Part shown: positions 13,454 through 20,157 of the stretch, one piece after another
Layout of the letters: each line of letters opens with the position of its first letter
Numbering within the stretch: position 1 is the first letter of the stretch
Assembly (NCBI GenBank): GCA_037139095.1
Contig: JBAXHD010000045.1
Coordinates: forward strand, 1-20,157
Reading direction: 5' to 3'
Origin: WLMZ01 sp037139095
GTDB lineage: Bacteria; Actinomycetota; Acidimicrobiia; Acidimicrobiales; Ilumatobacteraceae
Length of the DNA: 20,157 bases
The notes under the pieces: model-generated
Told to the model about the DNA's origin: nothing
The model's database searches: none
The model's input: only the letters and a program-made list of their open reading frames with translations
Position numbers and translations under genes: made by a program

Positions 13454-15619
13454 GTGCTCGCTGCTGAACAGGTCGGCTGGTTTCTCGACCACGCATTCCT
13501 CATCCCGTTGGTTCCTGCCGTCGCGTTTGCGATCATCATTTTGGTCGGCAAGCGCTTGCCCATGAAGGGCAGCGAAGTCGGCGTCGCCTCAATCTTCGCT
13601 TCGCTTGTACTCGCCGTCGGCGTTGCTTACCAGTGGATTCAGCGCTCGGAGACCACCGTCGAGCCGGTCATCCGCAAGGTGGTCTGGTGGCAGAGCGGCG
13701 GCGTGCAGTTCAGCGTCGGCCAGCACATCGATGGTCTCGCAGTAGTCATGCTGTTGTTGGTGGCGTTCATCTCCACCTTGGTGCAGATCTACTCGCTCGA
13801 GTACCTGCGCGGCGACCGTCGCTACACCCACTTCTTTGCCGCACTCACGCTGTTCAGCGGCGGCATGTTGATGATGGTGCTCGCCGAAAACATGGTGCAG
13901 CTCATCCTCGGCTGGGAAATCATGGGTCTGTGTTCGTTCATGCTCATCGGACACTGGTGGGAAGAAGAGGCCAACAGCCGCGCTGCGCTCAAGGCGTTCT
14001 GGACGGTTCGAGTCGGTGACATCGGATTGCTGGTTGGCACCGGCATCATCTTCTTCGGTGCAAACGCCTTTGCCCAGAAGTCGGGCAGCAACGGTTTCAG
14101 CATCTCCGCCATCAATGAGTGGGCGCTCAAAGACACGGGCGCCTCGCACACGCTTCTGCTGTGGGGTTGTGTTGCGTTGTTCATCGCCTGCATCGGCAAG
14201 AGCGGTCAGTTCCCGCTTCACACATGGTTGCCCGACGCCATGGCCGGCCCTACGCCGGTGAGCTCACTGCTGCACTCCAGCACCATGGTCGTCGCCGGTG
14301 TGTTCCTGGTTGCTCGTCTCTACCCGTTGTTTCACACCGGACTCGACATCAATGTGGCCGGGCAACACTTCAATCTCATCGCCGTAATCGGTGGCATCAC
14401 CATCATCATTGCGGCGGCGCTTGCCTTCGTGCAGACCGACATCAAAAAGGTGCTCGCCTACTCAACGGTCAGCCAGCTCGGCTACATGATGATGGGTCTT
14501 GGTGTCGGCGCCTTCACGCCAGCCGTGTTCCACATTTTCACCCACGCGTTCTTTAAGTGTTGCTTGTTCTTGTGCGCCGGCTCGGTTGCCCACAGCGGCA
14601 GTCATCACAGCTTCGAGATGAAGAAAGACATGGGCGGCTTGGCGCGCAAGATGCCTATCACTGCGGCGTGCTGGATCATCTCGACGATGGCGTTGTGCGG
14701 CGTTCCGTTCTTCAGCGGTTTCTTCTCCAAAGATGAGATCATCGACAACGCGCATAACAACGGCTACAAGGTGTTCTGGATCATTGGCCTTGTTGGCGCC
14801 TTCATGACCACCGCGTACATGACCCGCGCTACGTACCTCACGTTCTTCGGCACGGCCCGAGGCGCAGCCGCCGGCGTGCATCACGACGACAGCCACGCGG
14901 TCGCCCACGATGCTCACGACACGCACGATGCCCACGACACGCACGATGCCCACGATGCCCACGCCGGCCCGCACGAATCACCCGCGCTCATCACGGTGCC
15001 GCTGGTGATCTTGGCCGTGCTTGCACTCACTGCTGGTTATCTCAACGCGGCACCGTTCAAGATCGAGAAGTTCACCGAGTGGTTCGCGAGCGAAAAGCGC
15101 GACCCATTCCCCGAACTTGCTCACGCCACCTTCGAATGGATCAATGCCTTGCCATCCATCGTGTTGGTCGCAGTTGGTTTCATCGTGAGCCTGCTCATTA
15201 GCCGGGGCCTCTATGGCAGCAAGAACTTCTTCCTGAAGGACATCACCAAGCGGTCGCGTCCGCTTCGTGCCGGTTACACCTTCTTGTACAACAAGTACTA
15301 CCTCGATGCCCTCTACGAGAACGTCATCGTTCACGCAGTGGCATACCCAATCAGCAAGGCGGCGTACTGGCTCAACCAGAACGTCATCGATCGCACCGTC
15401 GACCAAGTCGGTCTCACCGGACAATCGGTCGGCAATTGGGTGTATCGCAACATCGACCAACGCGTGGTTGATGGAGCGGTCAATGGATCTGGTGCCGCAG
15501 CCCGCGGTACAGGCAGCGCATTGCGGCCGATCCAGTCAGGCAAGGTCAACCAATACGGGGCACTGCTCTTCGGAGCCGCCGCCATCGGCGCCCTCGTTCT
15601 CGTCATCGTCAATACCTGA
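13454..15619 (+). CDS. nuoL: Complex I subunit NuoL (ND5, antiporter-like) with a His/Asp-rich loop
   Basis: The 721-residue protein is the distal proton-pumping subunit. The helix-5 Glu is Glu155 (LGWEIMGLCSFMLIGHWW) and the helix-7 Lys is Lys249 (GKSGQFPLHTWLPDAMAGPTPVSSLLHSS). A C-terminal lateral-helix region follows the conserved core. Between about residues 476 and 507 a hydrophilic loop holds 11 His, including six consecutive Asp-Ala/Thr-His tripeptides. Such loops occur in other bacterial NuoL proteins just before a PHESP segment, as here. Translation starts at GTG 13454, three bases after nuoK. The extension after about 660 (AVNGSGAAARGTGSA) is low-complexity before a final membrane helix. 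Confidence 0.95.
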   Translation: MLAAEQVGWFLDHAFLIPLVPAVAFAIIILVGKRLPMKGSEVGVASIFASLVLAVGVAYQWIQRSETTVEPVIRKVVWWQSGGVQFSVGQHIDGLAVVMLLLVAFISTLVQIYSLEYLRGDRRYTHFFAALTLFSGGMLMMVLAENMVQLILGWEIMGLCSFMLIGHWWEEEANSRAALKAFWTVRVGDIGLLVGTGIIFFGANAFAQKSGSNGFSISAINEWALKDTGASHTLLLWGCVALFIACIGKSGQFPLHTWLPDAMAGPTPVSSLLHSSTMVVAGVFLVARLYPLFHTGLDINVAGQHFNLIAVIGGITIIIAAALAFVQTDIKKVLAYSTVSQLGYMMMGLGVGAFTPAVFHIFTHAFFKCCLFLCAGSVAHSGSHHSFEMKKDMGGLARKMPITAACWIISTMALCGVPFFSGFFSKDEIIDNAHNNGYKVFWIIGLVGAFMTTAYMTRATYLTFFGTARGAAAGVHHDDSHAVAHDAHDTHDAHDTHDAHDAHAGPHESPALITVPLVILAVLALTAGYLNAAPFKIEKFTEWFASEKRDPFPELAHATFEWINALPSIVLVAVGFIVSLLISRGLYGSKNFFLKDITKRSRPLRAGYTFLYNKYYLDALYENVIVHAVAYPISKAAYWLNQNVIDRTVDQVGLTGQSVGNWVYRNIDQRVVDGAVNGSGAAARGTGSALRPIQSGKVNQYGALLFGAAAIGALVLVIVNT
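14909..14962 (+). repeat. Six 9-bp tandem units encoding Asp-Ala/Thr-His in nuoL
   Basis: Six consecutive 9-base units encode DAH, DTH, DAH, DTH, DAH, DAH (NuoL residues 486-503). The first four form two near-identical 18-base copies. Unit number could change by slippage without breaking the frame. Confidence 0.85.
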
Positions 15620-15633
15620 GGAGCCTCACGGCA

Positions 15634-17280
15634 ATGGAAGTACTCCGCACCAATAACGCGCTACTCACGATCGGTACCTTCCTGCCGCTCGTCGGTGTAC
15701 TCGTCATGATGTTCGTCCCGAAGGGCAAGGAACTGCTGCACAAGCAGATCGCTTTGCTCACGGCGGTGGCCACGCTGCTTGTCGGCATCTATTCGCTGAC
15801 CAAGTTCAACTACGGCAGTTCTGGCAAGTTGCAGTTCTTCGCCGACACGTCGTGGATCAAGGTGATTCACAGCAACTACACCGTGGGCCTCGATGGCTTG
15901 AGCCTGCCGCTCTACATCTTGAGCATGGTCGTCACCGTGTTGGTAATGATCTACTCGTGGGATCACATCCCGTCGCCGGGTAACCCCAAGGCATTCCTCA
16001 TCTTGATGCTCGTGCTGCAAGTTGGCATGGCCGGCACCTTCGTGGCCCAAGACCTCATCTTGTTCTTCGTCTTCTTCGAACTCGTGCTCTTGCCGATGTA
16101 TTTCATGATCGGTGTATGGGGTGGCGAGAATCGTCAGTACGCGTCACTGAAGTTCTTCTTGTACACGATGTTTGGCTCGGCGCTCATGCTCGTGGCCTTC
16201 TTGGCGCTGTACTTCCAGGTGTCGGGCAAGGTGCCCGCAGGCGAAGCGAGCTTCAACATTGCGTATCTCGCTGAGCACGGCGGCCTGCTTGGCCGGTCGG
16301 TGCAGATCTGGATCTTCGCCGGCATGTTTATCGGCTTCGCGGTCAAGGTTCCGATGTTCCCGTTCCACACGTGGCTGCCCGACGCACACACGCAGGCTCC
16401 AACTCAGGGATCAGTGATCCTTGCTGCAATTCTGCTCAAGCTCGGTACCTATGGCTTCGTGCGCATTGCTATCCCGATCCTGCCTGTGGCCGCAAAAGCC
16501 TGGGCACCGTGGATTGGTGGACTCGCAGTGATCGGCATTATCTACGGTGCACTTGGCTGTCTGGCTCAGACCGACATGAAGCGCCTCATTGCCTTCAGCT
16601 CGGTGGCTCACATGGGCTTCGTGATGCTCGGCATCTCGACACTCACTCCGCTTGGCTTCAACGCCGCAATCTTTGGCATGGTTGCTCACGGCCTCATCAC
16701 CGGCATGTTGTTCTTCGTTGCCGGTTCGGTGAAAGAGCGCTATCACACGCTCGAGATTAAGCGCCTCGGCGGCATGCTCATCTCGATGCCGCGCATGGGC
16801 TGGATCCTTGGCTTCTGCGTGATGGCGTCGCTCGGTCTGCCAGGTCTCGCCGGTTTCTGGGGCGAGTTCCCAGCGATTATTTCGTCGTACTCACCAGCGG
16901 CCGGTTTGAACCACAACGTGTTCCGGGTGTTCATGGTGGTCGCTGCTCTCGGCACAGTGCTCGCCGCCGCTTACTTGCTGTGGCTGTTCCAGCGCGTGGC
17001 ATTTGGCCAGCCCAAGCCCGAGTTCGCCGGGGCCAGCGCTGGTCACGATGACGGCCACGGCCACGGCCACGCCGCCGCCCACGGCGACGACCATGGTCAC
17101 GGCGACGACCACGGTCACGACGATCATTCGGGCGATATCCACGACGTCACGTTCTTCGAGTGGGTTGCGTGGACTCCGTTCCTGTTGGCCATTGTCGTGT
17201 TCGGTGTGTACCCGCAACTGATGTTCAAGATCATCGATCCAGCGGTCAACCTCACCCTCAAGGCATTCGGGCAGGGCTGA
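15634..17280 (+). CDS. nuoM: Complex I subunit NuoM (ND4, antiporter-like) with a His/Asp-rich loop
   Basis: A 548-residue antiporter-like subunit. Glu149 (FFELVLLPMYFMIG) and Lys238 (AVKVPMFPFHTWLPDAHTQAPTQGS) are the helix-5 and helix-7 charged residues, and the LLKLGTYGFVR segment follows. A loop at residues 470-504 holds 11 His, arranged as GHGHGH and two GDDHGH units, at the position corresponding to the NuoL His-rich loop. A good Shine-Dalgarno, GAGGAG (15618-15623), lies 10 bases before the ATG and overlaps the nuoL stop. Length is slightly above typical because of the loop. Confidence 0.95.
   Translation: MEVLRTNNALLTIGTFLPLVGVLVMMFVPKGKELLHKQIALLTAVATLLVGIYSLTKFNYGSSGKLQFFADTSWIKVIHSNYTVGLDGLSLPLYILSMVVTVLVMIYSWDHIPSPGNPKAFLILMLVLQVGMAGTFVAQDLILFFVFFELVLLPMYFMIGVWGGENRQYASLKFFLYTMFGSALMLVAFLALYFQVSGKVPAGEASFNIAYLAEHGGLLGRSVQIWIFAGMFIGFAVKVPMFPFHTWLPDAHTQAPTQGSVILAAILLKLGTYGFVRIAIPILPVAAKAWAPWIGGLAVIGIIYGALGCLAQTDMKRLIAFSSVAHMGFVMLGISTLTPLGFNAAIFGMVAHGLITGMLFFVAGSVKERYHTLEIKRLGGMLISMPRMGWILGFCVMASLGLPGLAGFWGEFPAIISSYSPAAGLNHNVFRVFMVVAALGTVLAAAYLLWLFQRVAFGQPKPEFAGASAGHDDGHGHGHAAAHGDDHGHGDDHGHDDHSGDIHDVTFFEWVAWTPFLLAIVVFGVYPQLMFKIIDPAVNLTLKAFGQG
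17083..17118 (+). repeat. Two 18-bp tandem units encoding Gly-Asp-Asp-His-Gly-His in nuoM
   Basis: Two consecutive 18-base copies differ at one base (CAT/CAC for His) and are preceded by GGCCAC units encoding Gly-His. They lie in the hydrophilic loop of NuoM (residues 484-495). Confidence 0.8.
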
Positions 17281-17283
17281 CCC

Positions 17284-18801
17284 GTGCTTGCTTCGCTCCT
17301 CGTTGCCGGGGGCGGCTTCACGCCGCCGAAGGTCGACTATCACGCGCTTGCGCCCGAGATCATCCTCGCGGCCGGCATCTGCGTCGTGCTCATTGTCGAT
17401 CTCTTCGTCAGCGAATCTAAGAAATGGCTTACCGCCACGCTTGCCGGTTTCAGCCTGCTCGCAGCGCTACTTCCCATCGTCACCCTCGCAGTCACCGGCA
17501 GCGAAGTGCGCTCAATGTTCGATGGTCGTTACGTGGTCGACAACTTCAGCTTGATTATGAAGGCGATGTTCCTCATCGCTGGTTATGTCGTGGTGCTGCT
17601 GTCTACCAACGAGATCGAAGAGGGTGGGTACTACCAAGGCGAGTACTACGTGCTGTTGCTTGCCAGTGTGCTCGGCATGGTCATGATGACCTCGGCCCGA
17701 GATCTCATCAGCGTGTTTGTGGCGCTTGAGTTCTTGTCGATCCCGGCCTACATGTTGGCCGCGTGGCGCAAGCGAGACACCAAGAGCAACGAAGCGGGCA
17801 TGAAGTATTTCTTGCTCGGCGTGTTCGCTAGCGCGATGTTGCTCTACGGCATGAGCTTGCTCTACGGCGTTGCCAACAGCACCTTGCTCGTCGACATCGG
17901 CAAGGCCGTGACCATCACCGGCCAGTTCAAAGCTGTCGAAGCCTTGGCTGTTGTGTTCATCGTTGTTGGCTTTGCCTTCAAGGTCAGCGCAGTGCCATTC
18001 CATTCATGGGCCCCCGACACATACGAAGGTGCGCCCACGCCGGTTACCGCGTTCTTGTCGGTGGCCTCGAAGGCGGGCGGCTTTGTTGCCCTCGTCACCA
18101 TGCTGTATCTCGCCTTCCCTCACGCCGAAAAGGTGTGGCAGCCATTTATCTTCGTTCTTGCCGCACTCACCATGACCCTCGGCAACGTGGTTGCACTCAA
18201 GCAGACCAACATCGTTCGTATGTTGGCCTACTCGTCAATTAGTCAGGGTGGCTTCATCTTGATGCCGTTGGTTGTTGCGGGCACCAAGGCCACGGGCACG
18301 TCGCTCAAGACGGTTGTCGTGTACCTGCTTGTGTATGCAGCCACCAACTTGGGCGTGTTCGCTGTGGTCATTGCGGTCAGTCGTAAAACCCGCAGCGGCG
18401 AGATCACCAGCTTTGGCGGTCTGTTCTCGTATGCGCCAGGTTTGGCTGCACTGATGACCTTCTTGCTGGCATCGCTGGCTGGTATTCCTCCGTTCGGCGG
18501 ATGGTTCGCCAAGCTCAACGCGTTTCGCTCGGTGCTTCAAGCCGGCACCTCGCTGGGTTACGCAATCGCGATCATCGGTGCCATCAACACGGTCATTGCA
18601 TTCGGTTACTACGGCAACATCATGCGCGAAATGTGGATGAAGCCCGCACCCGATGGCGATACCACGCCAATCACCACCCCGCCATCATTGGTGGCAGCTT
18701 TGGTGATCACCGGCGGCAGCACCTTGGTGCTCGGTATTCTCCCCGGGTTGGTCTTGCGCTTTGGCGACCTCAGCGCGCTCACCGGTGCTCTCAGCCGCTG
18801 A
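17284..18801 (+). CDS. nuoN: Complex I subunit NuoN (ND2, antiporter-like)
   Basis: The 505-residue protein is the third antiporter-like subunit. Glu149 (ALEFLSIPAYMLAAW) and Lys233 (FAFKVSAVPFHSWAPDTYEGAPTPVTAFLSVASK) are the helix-5 and helix-7 charges. The helix-8/9 segment ends in LAYSSISQGG, a family hallmark. Translation starts at GTG 17284, three bases after nuoM. The loop equivalent to the His-rich loops of NuoL and NuoM is short here and has none (PAPDGDTTPITTPP). It is the last nuo gene; its end overlaps the methyltransferase gene. Confidence 0.95.
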   Translation: MLASLLVAGGGFTPPKVDYHALAPEIILAAGICVVLIVDLFVSESKKWLTATLAGFSLLAALLPIVTLAVTGSEVRSMFDGRYVVDNFSLIMKAMFLIAGYVVVLLSTNEIEEGGYYQGEYYVLLLASVLGMVMMTSARDLISVFVALEFLSIPAYMLAAWRKRDTKSNEAGMKYFLLGVFASAMLLYGMSLLYGVANSTLLVDIGKAVTITGQFKAVEALAVVFIVVGFAFKVSAVPFHSWAPDTYEGAPTPVTAFLSVASKAGGFVALVTMLYLAFPHAEKVWQPFIFVLAALTMTLGNVVALKQTNIVRMLAYSSISQGGFILMPLVVAGTKATGTSLKTVVVYLLVYAATNLGVFAVVIAVSRKTRSGEITSFGGLFSYAPGLAALMTFLLASLAGIPPFGGWFAKLNAFRSVLQAGTSLGYAIAIIGAINTVIAFGYYGNIMREMWMKPAPDGDTTPITTPPSLVAALVITGGSTLVLGILPGLVLRFGDLSALTGALSR

Positions 18802-19834
18802 CGAAATCCGTGCCGCAATAGCAGCGGCGGGCGGAGCAATTTCTTTCGAGCGGTTCATGCACATCGCTCTCTATGGCGAGCAAGGCTTCTATACCGCTGG
18901 TGGCTCAGCGGGCCGCCGAGGCGACTTCATCACCAGTCCCGAAGTCGGGCCGTTGTTTGGTGCAGTTCTTGCGCGCATGGTCGATTCGTTGTGGCATCAA
19001 CTCGGTGAGCCCAATCAGTTCACGGTCATCGAAGCTGGCGCTGGGCCCGGCACCTTGGCGCGTGCATTTCGCGCAGCGCAGCCCGATTGTCTCGCCGCCG
19101 TCAGCTATGTAGCCGTTGAGGTGTCTGCTCAACAACGCGCCCTGCATCCCGACTGGGTTACCTCAGTCGAGACCATGCCTACCGAACCAATTGTTGGCGT
19201 CGTCATCGCTAACGAACTACTCGACAATCTTGCGTTCCGATTGTTCGTGATGGACGGAGGTTGGCGTGAGGCCTTTGTTATCGCGCGGACCGACGGAGCC
19301 TTCGCCGAGGTATTGCGCCCAGCCGACGACCTCGACCATTTGCCGTTGCCTCAGTCAGCCACCCACGGTTCGCGCGTGCCTGTGCAAGCGCGGGCAGCCG
19401 ATTGGCTCGCCCAGACGCGAGCACTCGTCACGCACGGCACGGTGCTCGTCATCGATTACGCCAGCGCTACCACAGCGGGCCTTGCAATACGCCCTTGGCG
19501 AGAGTGGCTGCGCACGTACCGCGGTCACGAGCGTGGCGGCCACTACCTCGCTGAGCCGGGCGCCCAAGACATCACTGCTGAAGTAGCGCTCGACCAGTTG
19601 CTGGGCGACAGCGGCCATCTCGCCAACGTGCGCACGCAACGTCAGTATCTGCAGTGTTGGGGCATCGACGACCTTGTGGCCGAAGGCCAGCGCATCTGGA
19701 ACGAGCAGGCCGCTCGACCCACAGTGGTAGCACTCACCATGCGAAGCCGCGTTCGCGAGGCTGAGGCGTTATGCGACCCGCAGGGGCTTGGCGCGTTCAT
19801 CGTTGTCGAGATCCCAATCGGCCCAGCCCCATAA
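18785..19834 (+). CDS. MidA/NDUFAF7-family SAM-dependent methyltransferase
   Basis: This 349-residue protein matches the MidA family (COG1565). It has the N-terminal segment ALYGEQGFYT followed by GRRGDFITSPEVGPLFGAVLA, the SAM-binding motif VIEAGAGPGTLARAF, then IANELLDNLAFRLF and LVIDYASA. The late segment EWLRTYRGHERGGHYLAEPGAQDITAEV is also typical. The mitochondrial relative NDUFAF7 dimethylates an arginine of the NuoD homologue (bovine Arg85) during complex I assembly. Lying at the end of the nuo operon, it may act on NuoD Arg69; this is inference. The start is taken as GTG 18785, a 17-base overlap with nuoN. A TTG at 18761 would add eight residues. No good terminator follows. Confidence 0.88.
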   Translation: MLSAADEIRAAIAAAGGAISFERFMHIALYGEQGFYTAGGSAGRRGDFITSPEVGPLFGAVLARMVDSLWHQLGEPNQFTVIEAGAGPGTLARAFRAAQPDCLAAVSYVAVEVSAQQRALHPDWVTSVETMPTEPIVGVVIANELLDNLAFRLFVMDGGWREAFVIARTDGAFAEVLRPADDLDHLPLPQSATHGSRVPVQARAADWLAQTRALVTHGTVLVIDYASATTAGLAIRPWREWLRTYRGHERGGHYLAEPGAQDITAEVALDQLLGDSGHLANVRTQRQYLQCWGIDDLVAEGQRIWNEQAARPTVVALTMRSRVREAEALCDPQGLGAFIVVEIPIGPAP

Positions 19835-19931
19835 CAAAATGGGCCAAGTGGCCTATACAGATTCATCGCCCACGTCCGTACTGTCTTGATCACTAGCCCA
19901 CCCCCCGGGCAACGGATCTGGAGACAGCGAC

Positions 19932-20157
<226 letters not shown>

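Noticed and set aside
19841..19854. GGCC-AAGT-GGCC hairpin after the methyltransferase as a terminator
   Set aside because: The 4-bp stem is too weak and no T-tract follows.

Overview
The window looks like a chromosomal segment of a moderately GC-rich actinobacterium, most plausibly of the Acidimicrobiia/Ilumatobacter type. This rests on protein style (Ala/Pro/Thr-rich membrane-anchored proteins, GTG starts), on tight gene packing with ATGA/TGATG junctions, and on a ferric-reductase-like/ApbE gene pair. The taxonomic call is an inference from general character, not from a marker gene. There are no rRNA, tRNA, CRISPR, phage or insertion elements. Nearly every base is in a gene and no gene-free stretch exceeds about 215 bases.

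Layout. (1) 1-1100 (+): the 3' part of an APC-family amino acid/amine permease. It ends at a perfect 12-bp-stem hairpin (1125-1152) shared with the convergent next unit. (2) 4531-1185 (-): a two-gene unit, a choline/ethanolamine-kinase-like phosphotransferase followed by an 808-residue FAD dehydrogenase with a C-terminal GcvT-type folate domain (dimethylglycine/sarcosine dehydrogenase type). With the permease this suggests uptake and oxidative demethylation of a methylated amine feeding one-carbon metabolism. (3) 4627-5037 (+): the ribosome-rescue hydrolase ArfB. (4) 8089-5061 (-): a four-gene overlapping operon encoding a secreted protein, a membrane-anchored Pro/Ala/Thr-rich protein, the FAD:protein FMN transferase ApbE, and a small multi-His heme membrane protein of the ferric-reductase type. 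It reads as an envelope electron-transfer module, but no FMN-acceptor domain is visible. (5) 8090-8302: the divergent control region, with a perfect TGTGA-N6-TCACA (CRP/GlxR-type) palindrome 22 bases before nuoA. (6) 8303-18801 (+): a complex I operon in the order nuoA-B-C-D-H-I-J-K-L-M-N. nuoE, nuoF and nuoG (the NADH-oxidising module) are absent, and nuoD abuts nuoH directly. (7) 18785-19834 (+): a MidA/NDUFAF7-family methyltransferase overlapping the end of nuoN. (8) 19932-20157 (+): the start of an exported protein with a Gly-Ser repeat, cut by the window edge.

How the genes work together. The right two thirds is a respiratory block. The most interesting points are in complex I. The eleven-subunit gene set implies an electron donor other than the standard NADH module, or nuoEFG elsewhere. 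NuoD keeps the quinone-site His but carries Trp for the usual Tyr (W92) and Gln for the usual Asp (Q144), at spacings that match the bovine and Thermus proteins without gaps. The operon also ends in a homologue of the mitochondrial enzyme that methylates the NuoD-equivalent subunit on an Arg that is conserved here (R69). The divergent ApbE/heme operon shares the CRP-like control region, so both respiratory units could be co-regulated.
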